In this document: one piece after another, positions 25,606 to 34,216 of the stretch | Numbering within the stretch: position 1 is the first letter of the stretch | How the letters are laid out: every line of letters starts with the position of its first letter | Source of the DNA: Xanthomonas sp. DAR 80977 | GTDB taxonomy: Bacteria > Pseudomonadota > Gammaproteobacteria > Xanthomonadales > Xanthomonadaceae | Assembly: GCF_041240605.1 (NCBI RefSeq) | Contig: NZ_CP162487.1 | Location: forward strand, 4,905,001-4,969,000 | DNA: 64,000 nucleotides | Reading direction: 5' to 3' | Notes under the pieces: generated by a model | Databases searched by the model: none | Seen by the model: the letters and a program-made list of their open reading frames with translations, nothing else | Told to the model about the DNA's origin: nothing | Position numbers and translations under genes: made by a program

Positions 25606-25824
25606 GCGCCTCCCGGCGCCACCTCATTGGCAGGGCGAGGCATCCTCCACGTTCTCCCTCTTCCTTGCCTCGCGCACGCGCAAGCGCGGCGCGACCTGCT
25701 CCGGGATCGAGGGCGCGCCCTGGCTCAAGCGCGCGCCGCCGGCGCCGATATCCTGTTCCTGAGTGTCGCCATGGGCGCCGCGTTTGCGGCAGGGCGGTGC
25801 GTTTACTGGGGAGGAGGCGTCAGC

Positions 25825-27429
25825 ATGCCGGATCAACGCGACGAGCCACCCGTCGGCGGACTGCGCAAACTGCTGTCGCCGCGCCGCCGCGAGCCGGCGG
25901 CGCCGCCGGCCTCCGCGGTGGCGCCGCGCCGGCACGGCCATGCGCACGGGCACGGTACCGCGCCTGCGGCGCCGGGCGAACACGCCGATCCGGCCGCGGT
26001 CACCGCGGCGCTGATCCGCCTGTTCAACCACGCCCACGAGCCGCTGGACCTGCTCGGCGCCTTCGCCAACGGTATGGCCAGCCTGCACGGCGAGCTGGGC
26101 GACATGGGCCGGCGCCTGCAGTCGGCGGCCGCCAGCGGCGACTGGCCCAGCTACGGCCGCGCGCTGCGCCAGCTGATCGACAAGTACATCCGCACCATCG
26201 ACGTCGGCGATCCGCTGGCCGGGCCCAGCGATCCCGAGCGCCTGCGCGACCTGCTGCGCCAGGCGATCGCCGGCGCGCTGGCCTCGCTGCTGCACAACCT
26301 GCCGGAACTGGCCAACGAATCGGAGGCCACCGGCGAGGCGCTGCGCCAATGGCGCCCGGGCCTGCCGCTGGAACCGCTGGCGCAGCGCGTGCGCGAGCTG
26401 TGCCACCAGGTGTCGCTGCGCGCCAGCGACAGCCAGGAACAGCAGACCCTGCTGCTGGGCCTGTTCGACCTGCTGCTGGAGAACGTCGGCGAACTGCTCG
26501 ACGACACCAGCTGGCTGCAGGGCCAGATCGCGGTGGTGCGCGACATGATCAGCGGCCCGATGGACCGCTACTCGATCGAGGAAGCGCGCGGCAGCCTGCG
26601 CGAGGTGATCTACAAGCAGGGCCTGCTCAAGCAGGGCATCGCCGAGTCCAAGGAGGCGATGAAGGACATGATGGTGTCCTTCGTCGAGAACCTGGACGGC
26701 ATGGCGATCAGCACCAGCGAGTTCCACGACCGCATCGCCGACTACTCGCAGACCATCCGCGACGCGCGCAGCATCGCCGACCTCAACCGCCTGCTGCAGG
26801 AAGTGCTGCAGGACACCGGCCACGTGCAGCAGCAGGCGCTGCGCGCGCGCGACCACCTGATCGCCGCGCGCCAGGAAGTGGAAGCGGCCGAGCAGCGCAT
26901 CCTGCGCCTGGAGCAGGAGCTGCAGGACGTCAGCGGGCTGGTGCGGGTCGACCAGCTCACCGGTGCCCTCAACCGGCGCGGGCTCGACGAGCTGTTCGTG
27001 CGCGAACTGGCGCGCACCGAGCGCATCGCGCAGCCGCTGTGCGTGGCGATGCTGGACCTGGACGATTTCCGCAAGCTCAACGAGACCTACGGCCATCCCG
27101 GCGGCGACGCCGCGCTGCGCCACGTGGTGGAAGTGGCGCGCACCACGCTGCGCGGCAGCGACGCGATCGCCCGCTACGGCGGCGAGGAATTCCTGCTGCT
27201 GATGCCCGACTGCACCATTTTCGAAGCGTCCGCGGCGGTGACCCGGGTGCAGCGCGCCCTGGCCCAGCGCGCGGTGGTGCACGAGGACCAGCGCGTGTTC
27301 GTCAGCTTCAGCGCCGGAGTGGCGATGCGCCGCGCCGGCGAGAGCCAGGACGTGCTGATCAAGCGCGCCGACCGCGCCCTGTACGAGGCCAAGAAGGCGG
27401 GCAAGAACCGGGTGGTGTCAGCGGACTAG
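25825..27429 (+). CDS. Diguanylate cyclase with long cytosolic N-terminal region
   Basis: 534-aa protein without transmembrane segments. The His/Pro-rich N-terminus (RRHGHAHGHGT) is followed by a long, mostly helical region (about 60-365) of no recognised family, ending in a coiled coil (ARQEVEAAEQRILRLEQELQDV). The GGDEF domain (about 370-534) has active-site GGEEF at 452-456 and an RGSD inhibitory-site motif at 443-446, five residues before it. It should make cyclic di-GMP with product feedback. The ATG was chosen for its strong GGGGAGGAGG ribosome site. The helical region may be a cytosolic sensor or partner-binding module. Confidence 0.93.
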   Translation: MPDQRDEPPVGGLRKLLSPRRREPAAPPASAVAPRRHGHAHGHGTAPAAPGEHADPAAVTAALIRLFNHAHEPLDLLGAFANGMASLHGELGDMGRRLQSAAASGDWPSYGRALRQLIDKYIRTIDVGDPLAGPSDPERLRDLLRQAIAGALASLLHNLPELANESEATGEALRQWRPGLPLEPLAQRVRELCHQVSLRASDSQEQQTLLLGLFDLLLENVGELLDDTSWLQGQIAVVRDMISGPMDRYSIEEARGSLREVIYKQGLLKQGIAESKEAMKDMMVSFVENLDGMAISTSEFHDRIADYSQTIRDARSIADLNRLLQEVLQDTGHVQQQALRARDHLIAARQEVEAAEQRILRLEQELQDVSGLVRVDQLTGALNRRGLDELFVRELARTERIAQPLCVAMLDLDDFRKLNETYGHPGGDAALRHVVEVARTTLRGSDAIARYGGEEFLLLMPDCTIFEASAAVTRVQRALAQRAVVHEDQRVFVSFSAGVAMRRAGESQDVLIKRADRALYEAKKAGKNRVVSAD

Positions 27430-27448
27430 TGCGCCGGCGCGGCCGGCG

Positions 27449-27535
27449 CGGGATTGGGGATTGGGCATTCGGGATTGGCCAAAGCGCGGGCGCGCCGCGC
27501 TTGCGAATCCCCGATCCCGAATCCCTAATCCCGGA
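27449..27535. repeat. Family C inverted pair between convergent genes
   Basis: GGGATTGGGGATTGGGCATT faces inverted ATCCCCGATCCCGAATCCCT about 25 bases away. It lies between the convergent cyclase and DUF808 genes and could form a terminator-like stem. Its right end supplies the last codons and stop of the DUF808 gene. Confidence 0.85.
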
Positions 27536-28421
27536 TTTTCTTGAACAGCAACACCGCCCCCAGCACCAGCGCGCCGGCGACGATGCCGACCAGCGCGTTG
27601 CCCAGATTGAGGACCACGCTGCCCCAGGCGCCCTGCGGCGCGATGCCCTCGAGGGCGTGGTGCAGCGGGCCGATGCTGTGCACCAGGATGCCGCCGCCGA
27701 CCAGGAACATCGCCGCGGTGCCGGCGATCGACAGCGCGCGCATCAGCCACGGCGCCAGCCACAGGATGCCGCGGCCGATGGTCGCGGCGGCGGCGCCCTT
27801 GCGGGTCAGGTACAGGCCCAGGTCGTCGAGCTTGACGATGCCGGCGACCAGGCCGTACACGCCGACCGTCATCGCCAGCGCGATCGCCACCAGCACCGAC
27901 AGCTGCTGCACGAACGGCACCCCGGCGACCACGCCCAGCGACAGCACGATGATCTCGGCGGAGAGGATGAAATCGGTGCGGATCGCGCCCTTGATCTTGT
28001 CCTTCTCCAGCGCGACCACGTCCACCTGCTGGTCGGCCAGCGCCTGCAGCTGCTGCGCGTGGCGCTGCGCGTCCTCGTCCTTGGAGTGCAGGAAGCGGTG
28101 CGCCAGCTTCTCCACGCCCTCGAAGCACAGGAACGCGCCGCCGATCATCATCAGCGGGGTGATCGCCCACGGCAGCCACACGCTGATCGCCAGCGCCGCC
28201 GGCACCAGGATCGCCTTGTTGAGCAGCGAACCCTTGGCCACCGCCCACACCACCGGCAGCTCGCGGTCGGCATTGACCCCGGTGACCTGCTGCGCGTTCA
28301 GCGCCAGGTCGTCGCCGAGCACGCCGGCGGTCTTCTTCGCCGCCACCTTGGTCAGGATCGCCACGTCGTCGAGCAGCGAGGCGATATCGTCGAGCAGGGT
28401 GAACAGGCTGGCGCCGGCCAT
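27525..28421 (-). CDS. DUF808 family inner-membrane protein (YedI-like)
   Basis: 298-aa membrane protein with about 7-8 hydrophobic segments. The N-terminus MAGASLFTLLDDIASLLDDVAILTKVAAKKTAGVLGDDLALNAQQV, the GVNADRELPVVWAVAKGSLLNK segment and KGAIRTDFILSAEIIVLSLG are hallmark DUF808 sequences. The family has no established function. The last residues KKIRD and the TAG stop come from a family C repeat. It is convergent with the diguanylate cyclase gene and divergent from the dihydroxyacetone kinase gene. Confidence 0.92.
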   Translation of the reverse strand: MAGASLFTLLDDIASLLDDVAILTKVAAKKTAGVLGDDLALNAQQVTGVNADRELPVVWAVAKGSLLNKAILVPAALAISVWLPWAITPLMMIGGAFLCFEGVEKLAHRFLHSKDEDAQRHAQQLQALADQQVDVVALEKDKIKGAIRTDFILSAEIIVLSLGVVAGVPFVQQLSVLVAIALAMTVGVYGLVAGIVKLDDLGLYLTRKGAAAATIGRGILWLAPWLMRALSIAGTAAMFLVGGGILVHSIGPLHHALEGIAPQGAWGSVVLNLGNALVGIVAGALVLGAVLLFKKIRD

Positions 28422-28568
28422 GCGGGGATTCCATTCGGGGAGATGAGCGGGGATTCTCGCCGATTCCGCGCGCCCGGTGGGTGAGCGCGACCGTGCCCGG
28501 CCTCAGCCGCGCATAACGCCGGCTCGGCTAGCGTACGCGGCAGACACCTGCCACCGCGAAGGACACCC

Positions 28569-30197
28569 ATGGACCAGTTCCTCACCGCCCCCCGCGCCAT
28601 CGTCGACGACGTGCTCGACGCCGTCGCCGCGCTGCAACCGCTGCTGCGTTCGGATCCGGCCAGCGGCACCCGCATCGTGCTGCAGGCCGAGCGCGACCCG
28701 GCGCAGGTCGCGGTGCTGTCCGGCGGCGGCGCCGGCCACGAACCGGCGCATGCCGGTTTCGTCGGCCCGGGCATGCTCAGCGGCGCGATCGCCGGCGACC
28801 TGTTCGCCTCGCCGGGGGTGGAAGCGGTGCTGGCCGCGATCCGCGCCTGCGCCGACGCGCCTGGCGTGCTGCTGGTGATCAAGAACTACACCGGCGACCG
28901 GCTCAACTTCGGCCTGGCCGCCGAGCGCGCCCGCGCCGAAGGCATCGACGTGGCCAGTGTACTGGTCGCCGACGACATCGCCCTGCCCGACGCCACGCAG
29001 CCGCGCGGCATCGCCGGCACCGTGCTGGTGCACAAGTACGTCGGCCACCTGGCCCGCGAAGGCGTGGCGCTGGCCGAGCTGGCCCGGCGCGGCCAGGCCT
29101 TCGCCGACCGCCTGCTGTCGCTGGGCATGGCCCTGTCCAGCTGCACCGTGCCCGGCCAGCACGCCGGCCGCCGCGCGCCGGAACTGGGCCTGGGCATCCA
29201 CAACGAGCCGGGCACGCGCAAGGTGCAGCCGGCCTCGGTCGAGGAGGCGCTGGCGCTGGTGCTGGACCCGCTGCTGGCGCAGGCCGACGCGCGCTACGGC
29301 GCCGACGCGCCGCTGGTGCTGCTGCTCAACGACCTGGGCGGCTGCTCCACCCAGGAACTGGGCGTGCTGACCCGGCTGGCGTTGCAGCGCATCGGCACCG
29401 AGCGGATCGCGCTGATGACGCTGCCGGCCGCGCTGATGACCTCGATGGACATGCACGGCTTCTCCATCACCCTGGCGCCGGCCGAGGCCGACGTGCTCGC
29501 CGCGCTGCGATCGCCGGTGCAGACCCTGGGCTGGCCCGGCGTGCGCGTGCCGCACGCGCCGGCCCGCTTCGCGCCGGCCTTGTCGCGCAGCGACGCGCAC
29601 CGGCACGGCGCCCGCGACCCGCAACGCGGCGCGGCCCTGGCGCGGGTCGCGCAGGCGCTGATCGCCGCGCAGGCGGAACTGGACGCGCTCGACGCGCAGA
29701 CCGGCGACGGCGATGCCGGCAGCACCTTCGCCGCCGGCGCCCGTGCCCTGCAGCAGGCGCTGGACGCGGACGGGTTGGCGACGGGCGAGGCCGCCGCGCT
29801 GGCGCACGGCCTGGCGGCGGCGATCGAGCGCAGCATGGGCGGCTCCAGCGGCGTGCTGCTGTCGATCCTGTTCACCACCGCGGCCACCGAACTGGAGGCC
29901 GGGCGCGGCTGGGTGCCGGCGCTGCAGGCCGGCGTGGCGCGGATGCAGCACTACGGCGGCGCGCAACTGGGCGATCGGACCATGCTCGACGCGCTGTTGC
30001 CGGCATTGGAGGCGCTGGCGCGCGGCGGCAGCGCGGACGACGCAGCGCGCGCGGCACGTGCCGGCGCCGATGCCACCGCGCAGCTGACCCAGGCCCGCGC
30101 CGGCCGCTCGGCCGCGGTCCCCGCGGACGCGCTGCGCGGCGTGGTCGACCCGGGCGCCGACGCGGTAGCGCGCGCCTTCGCGGCATGGGAACGATGA
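28569..30197 (+). CDS. Dihydroxyacetone kinase, fused DhaK-DhaL (ATP-dependent)
   Basis: 542-aa two-domain kinase. The DhaK domain (1-325) has LSGGGAGHEPAHAGFVGPGML, IKNYTGDRLNF and the substrate-binding His H211 in GLGIHNEPG, which forms a hemiaminal with dihydroxyacetone. The DhaL domain (about 350-542) has the magnesium-binding TGDGDAGSTF and GGSSGVLLSILF. Fusion in one chain indicates the ATP-dependent type rather than the PTS type. A GAAGGA site precedes the ATG. The product is dihydroxyacetone phosphate for glycolysis. It is a single-gene unit ending at a REP cluster. Confidence 0.94.
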   Translation: MDQFLTAPRAIVDDVLDAVAALQPLLRSDPASGTRIVLQAERDPAQVAVLSGGGAGHEPAHAGFVGPGMLSGAIAGDLFASPGVEAVLAAIRACADAPGVLLVIKNYTGDRLNFGLAAERARAEGIDVASVLVADDIALPDATQPRGIAGTVLVHKYVGHLAREGVALAELARRGQAFADRLLSLGMALSSCTVPGQHAGRRAPELGLGIHNEPGTRKVQPASVEEALALVLDPLLAQADARYGADAPLVLLLNDLGGCSTQELGVLTRLALQRIGTERIALMTLPAALMTSMDMHGFSITLAPAEADVLAALRSPVQTLGWPGVRVPHAPARFAPALSRSDAHRHGARDPQRGAALARVAQALIAAQAELDALDAQTGDGDAGSTFAAGARALQQALDADGLATGEAAALAHGLAAAIERSMGGSSGVLLSILFTTAATELEAGRGWVPALQAGVARMQHYGGAQLGDRTMLDALLPALEALARGGSADDAARAARAGADATAQLTQARAGRSAAVPADALRGVVDPGADAVARAFAAWER

Positions 30198-30232
30198 GCG
30201 CTGGCAACGCAGCCCGCCGGCTCGCCGCCGGC

Positions 30233-30420
30233 CCCTGTGGAAGCGACTTCAGTCGCGACGAGCGGAGTTGGAACAGCAGCGGCTCCGGCAGTCTGTCGGG
30301 GGCTGAAGCCCCTCCTACAGTGCACCCAGCAGGTCGGCCGCACGCTTCCTGTAGGAGCGGCTTCAGCCGCGACAGGCATGACCGAGAATGCCTGTCGCGG
30401 CTAAAGCCGCTGCGACAGGC
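30233..30420. repeat. Family B REP cluster, four units
   Basis: Four diverged units: CTGTGGAAGCGACTTCAGTC, GTCGGGGGCTGAAGCCCCTC, CCTGTAGGAGCGGCTTCAGC and GCCTGTCGCGGCTAAAGCCG. The last two form an inverted pair. The cluster sits between the convergent dihydroxyacetone kinase gene and an exported-protein gene. Confidence 0.88.
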
Positions 30421-30453
30421 AACAGCCATGCGCGGGTGCCGCAGGCGCCGGCG

Positions 30454-31614
30454 CTACTCCGCGGTCGCCTGCGCGGCGCTCAGCGCCTGCGCCACCGCCT
30501 GCAACGATCCATGCACCGAGCCGGGCTGCAGCGCCAGCGGCTGGGTCTTGCCACGCGCCACCACCTCCATGCGCTGCGGCACGCCCTGCGCGTTGCCGAC
30601 GATGCGGTAGGTGGTATCGCCGCGGGCGAAGCTCAACACGTGCCGCGACGCATCGACATCGAACCCCTCCTGCGCGTCGTCCGGATACAGCAGCTCGACC
30701 CGCTGCTGCGCGCCGATCGCCGCGTAGTACGGCGTTCCGGCCTCGCCATCGCCCTGGTTGGCGAACACGACGATGCGCTTGCCGGACGGCGCCAGGCGGA
30801 ATTCGAGCAGGATCCTGCGCTCCCCCGCCACGCTGCCGCCGTCCTCGTCCCACAGGTAGTGCTTCTCCGCCACACGCTTGCCGCCCTGGTCGCGGTAGCG
30901 CGTCTCCTGGGTCAGCCCCGAAGAAGCGCCGGTGGCGTCGTCGACCAGCTCGCGCTCCAGCAACGGCTCGCCGTCGCGCACCGTGTACACCGCGAACTGA
31001 TGCCAGCAGCAGCCGTCCTTGGTCATGGTGTGCAGTTCGCGCGCCTGCGCGTCCACCTCGAACAGGCCACAGTTGCTCTGCGCCAGTTCGGTGAACGCAG
31101 GGCTGGGCGCGAAGCCATCGGCGGTGCCGACGTACACCTGATAGGAAGGGCCGTGATAGCAGCTGTTCTGCCCGTCCATCAGCGCCAGGTCCTTGATCCC
31201 GTCGAAGTTGAAATCGGCGTAGATCAGCACGCTCTGCTCGCCGTACGGCAGTTCGTGCACGTTGGCCTTGGCCTTGCCGCTCTTGCCGTCGGTGTCCAGC
31301 ACCAGCTCGGGCGAGGCCACCTCGATCAGCGGCGTGGCGCTGCCGCGCGCGAACACGCGCACGATGCCGGGGCGGAACACCTCGCTGTTGTCCTCGATCT
31401 CCAGCGTCGCCCGGTAGCGCTCGGAAAAGTCCTGCACCGCATAGGTGCGGTGCTCGCTGCCGGCGAAGGCCTGCGCATCGAAGCCTTCGTCGGCATAGCG
31501 CTCCGGCGCGGCCGACGCCGTGGCCGACAGCAGCAACGCGGCCACCAGGGCCAGGCCGCGGCAGCAGCTGGCGGCGCTGGCGGCGGGAACGACACGCGAA
31601 AGGAAAGACGGCAT
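30454..31614 (-). CDS. Exported protein with FG-GAP-like segment (XAC2610-related?)
   Basis: 386-aa protein with a signal peptide (ends SATASAA). The mature part has YADFNFDGIKDLALMDGQNS, an FG-GAP/calcium-loop-like motif, then SCYHGPSYQVYVGTADGF, NCGLFEVDAQ and KDGCCWHQFAVYTV. This pattern resembles the XAC2610-related family, whose founder is a periplasmic immunity/lysozyme-inhibitor protein of Xanthomonas; the resemblance is from memory. No toxin gene is adjacent. The ATG was picked at the signal peptide; the upstream open frame is antisense to the UbiB gene. Probably periplasmic. Confidence 0.7.
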   Translation of the reverse strand: MPSFLSRVVPAASAASCCRGLALVAALLLSATASAAPERYADEGFDAQAFAGSEHRTYAVQDFSERYRATLEIEDNSEVFRPGIVRVFARGSATPLIEVASPELVLDTDGKSGKAKANVHELPYGEQSVLIYADFNFDGIKDLALMDGQNSCYHGPSYQVYVGTADGFAPSPAFTELAQSNCGLFEVDAQARELHTMTKDGCCWHQFAVYTVRDGEPLLERELVDDATGASSGLTQETRYRDQGGKRVAEKHYLWDEDGGSVAGERRILLEFRLAPSGKRIVVFANQGDGEAGTPYYAAIGAQQRVELLYPDDAQEGFDVDASRHVLSFARGDTTYRIVGNAQGVPQRMEVVARGKTQPLALQPGSVHGSLQAVAQALSAAQATAE

Positions 31615-31863
31615 GGCACGCCCTGCTTGGCGACAGTGGAACGCAAAGGGTAAGGGCGGGCGCGGCGCCGCGATAGGTGCCGCGTGCCGGAGCGCACCCC
31701 AGGCCTCGCCGCATGGCACGCCAGCGACGGCATGCGTGTTGCGGTGGCACCCGCATGCGCGTACGCCGCCGCCGCACAGCGCGCCGGCGGCGGGTTCACC
31801 GCGCGACGACCCGGCCCCGGCCACACTGGCCGCCGCAATCCCCGCCATTCCCGGAGCCGAACC

Positions 31864-33555
31864 TTGAGCGCGACGCCCGACGCTGCGGACACCCCGCACG
31901 TAGTCGGCGGCCTCAGCCGCCGTACCCAGATCCTGCGCCTGCTGCTGCGCTACCGCAGTTCGGGGGTGTTCTCCGGCATGGACATGCAGGGCGTCGACGG
32001 CGCGAACGAGCTGCCGCCCGAAGGCACGCCCGAGCAGTTCGTCACCGACCTGGAGGCGCTGGGCCCGACCTTCGTCAAGCTCGGGCAGATGCTGTCCACG
32101 CGCCCGGACGTGGTGCCGCCGGAATTCGCCACCGCACTGGAGCGCATGCAGGAAAACACCGCGCCGGTCCCGGTGGAGCGGATCCGCGAGATCGTCGAGG
32201 CCGAACTCGGCGTGGCGGTCAACAAGGCCTTCTCCGCCTTCGACGACACCCCGCTGGGCACCGCCTCGCTGGCGCAGGTGCACCGCGCCGCGTTGCGCGA
32301 CGGCACGCCGGTGGCGATCAAGGTGCAGAAGCCCGAGGTGGCCGCGCAGGTGCGGTCGGACCTGGAGGTGCTGAAGAGCTTCGCCAATGCCGCCGACAAG
32401 CTGACCGGCCTGGGCCGCCGCATCCGTTTCGCCGACTGGCTGGCCGAATTCGGCAAGGCGCTGCTGGCCGAACTGAACTACGAGGCCGAGGCGGAGAACC
32501 TGGCGCGCTTCGGCGAGCACCTCAAGCCGTTCCCGCAGCTGTGGGTGCCGCAGCCGATCTGGGACCTTAGCAGCCGCAAGGTGCTGACCATGCAGTTGGC
32601 CGAAGGCGTGCGCGTGGACCGGATCTCCGGGCTGCGCCGCACCGAGCAGCCGATGGACGACCTGGCCGCGGCGCTGGTGCGCGGCTACCTGGACCAGATG
32701 TTCGTGCACGGCGAGATCCACGCCGACCCGCATCCGGGCAACCTGCGCGTGCTGAGCGACGGGCGCCTGGCGATCTTCGACCTGGGCATGGTCGCGCACG
32801 TGCCGCCGAAGCTGCGCGAGCGCCTGCTCAAGCTGCTGTTCGCCGCGGTCGACGGCCGCGGCGAGGAAGTGGCCGAGGAGACCATCGCGCTGAGCACGCG
32901 CCTGGAGGACTTCGACGAGGACCACTACCAGCGCGAGACCGGGCAGATGATCGCGCGCTATGCCGCGCACGACGCCACCTCCGAAGGCCGCGTGGTGCTG
33001 GACCTGGTGCGCATCGCCACCGCCTACGGGCTGCGCACGCCGCCGGAACTGAGCCTGCTCGGCAAGACCCTGCTGAACCTGGAAGCGGTATGCCGCGCGC
33101 TGTCGCCCAACCTGGACACGCGCAGCGTGGTCGAGGACCAACTGCAGCACGTGATGCGCGCGCGGCTGAAGAAATCGCTGTCGGCGGCGAACCTGGCCAG
33201 CGAGGCGATGGAGATGCAGGCGCTGCTGCGCGAAGGCCCGCGCAAGCTGTCGGACATACTGTCGCTGGCCGCCGACAACCGCCTGCAGGTGCGCGTGGCC
33301 GGGCTGGAGGAATCGCGGCTGATGGAGAGCCTGCAGAAGATCGCCAACCGCGTCGCCGCCGGCATCGTCACCGCCGCGCTGATCCTGGCCTCCACGCAGA
33401 TGATGCGCATCGACACCGGCGCCAAGCTGTTCGGCTACCCGGCCATCGCGATGGTGCTGTTCCTGCTCGGCGTGGTGCTCGGGCTGGGCATCGTCGCCAG
33501 CGCGGTACTGTTCGACCGCCGCACGCGGGTGCGCGAGGAACGCGGGCGGCGCTAG
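31864..33555 (+). CDS. ABC1/UbiB-family atypical kinase
   Basis: 563-aa protein. The family KxGQ motif is in PTFVKLGQMLSTRPDVVPPEF; AIKVQKP carries the nucleotide-binding Lys; ELNYEAEAENL, HGEIHADPHPGNL and IFDLGM complete the UbiB core. Two C-terminal hydrophobic helices (VTAALILAS; MVLFLLGVVLGLGIVASAVLF) anchor it in the inner membrane. It may act in ubiquinone synthesis or lipid handling, but canonical ubiB lies with ubiE/ubiJ, absent here, so this may be a paralogue. The best start is a TTG after CGGAG; the next in-frame ATG would delete about 38 residues. Its TAG stop overlaps a family D repeat. Confidence 0.87.
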   Translation: MSATPDAADTPHVVGGLSRRTQILRLLLRYRSSGVFSGMDMQGVDGANELPPEGTPEQFVTDLEALGPTFVKLGQMLSTRPDVVPPEFATALERMQENTAPVPVERIREIVEAELGVAVNKAFSAFDDTPLGTASLAQVHRAALRDGTPVAIKVQKPEVAAQVRSDLEVLKSFANAADKLTGLGRRIRFADWLAEFGKALLAELNYEAEAENLARFGEHLKPFPQLWVPQPIWDLSSRKVLTMQLAEGVRVDRISGLRRTEQPMDDLAAALVRGYLDQMFVHGEIHADPHPGNLRVLSDGRLAIFDLGMVAHVPPKLRERLLKLLFAAVDGRGEEVAEETIALSTRLEDFDEDHYQRETGQMIARYAAHDATSEGRVVLDLVRIATAYGLRTPPELSLLGKTLLNLEAVCRALSPNLDTRSVVEDQLQHVMRARLKKSLSAANLASEAMEMQALLREGPRKLSDILSLAADNRLQVRVAGLEESRLMESLQKIANRVAAGIVTAALILASTQMMRIDTGAKLFGYPAIAMVLFLLGVVLGLGIVASAVLFDRRTRVREERGRR

Positions 33556-33704
33556 GGCTGCCCTCGATTCCCGGGCAGGTCGGGTTGGGCCTGACAGGCC
33601 GCCATCCGGTGCGGCGCGGCGCAGCGCCTGCCGGGCGGTCGGGTCACGCCGCGCGGTGCAGGCTGGCGGCCTGACCGGCCCAACCCGCAGGACCACTCTT
33701 GCGC
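33552..33704. repeat. Family D palindromic repeat, copy 2
   Basis: Begins CTAGGGCTGCCCTCGATTCC over the UbiB-like stop codon. The left arm CGGGTTGGGCCTGACAGGCC pairs with right arm GGCCTGACCGGCCCAACCCG across about 75 bases. The centre has GCGCAGCGCCTGCCGGGCGG. It ends near CTCTTGCG. Confidence 0.85.
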
Positions 33705-33782
33705 GTGCGCGCGGCCGTTGCCAGCGCCACATGGAGACGCACGCGCAGCAGTGGCGCATGCCGCTCGGGGATTGATGAAACG

Positions 33783-33945
33783 CCTAGGGTTGCCATCGAT
33801 TCCCGGGCAATTCCCGGCAGGTCGCGCCGGGCCTGACAGGCCGCCGGCGGATGCAGCGTGGCGCAGCGTCCAGCGCGCGAGCGGGTCAAGCCGCGCGGCG
33901 CCGGATGACGCCCGACAGGCCCCGACCCGCAAGGCCGCCGTTGCG
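33783..33945. repeat. Family D palindromic repeat, copy 3
   Basis: Begins CCTAGGGTTGCCATCGATTC, about 80 bases after copy 2 in the same orientation. The arms are CGCCGGGCCTGACAGGCCGC and GACGCCCGACAGGCCCCGAC. The centre GGCGCAGCGTCCAGCGCGCG is more diverged. No gene lies between this copy and the oxygenase gene. Confidence 0.8.
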
Positions 33946-34216
33946 CATGCAACGCTGCCGCAGATGGCCAGCGCATGGGCACGCCGTTCACATCCTCCCT
34001 GTTGCCGCATGCACGGGCAGGCGTGGCGCGATCGGCACGGGCATGGCTGACACACCCCACCGAAACGATGCCGCTAGACTGACGCCCGGCTTCTTCCCGC
34101 CGGAGCGGTTTCGACCGCGACGCTCGCTGCGGCGAGCACTCGGCGTCGTGGAAGCGCAAGCAGAACCGCGATGCGCATGCATCAAGAACGGCCAGCGAAT
34201 ATCAAGAACTCCGGTC

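Noticed and set aside
30454..33759. A 1,101-codon extension of the exported protein across the UbiB-like gene
   Set aside because: The extra part is antisense to a well-supported kinase gene. The signal peptide at the inner ATG fixes the start.
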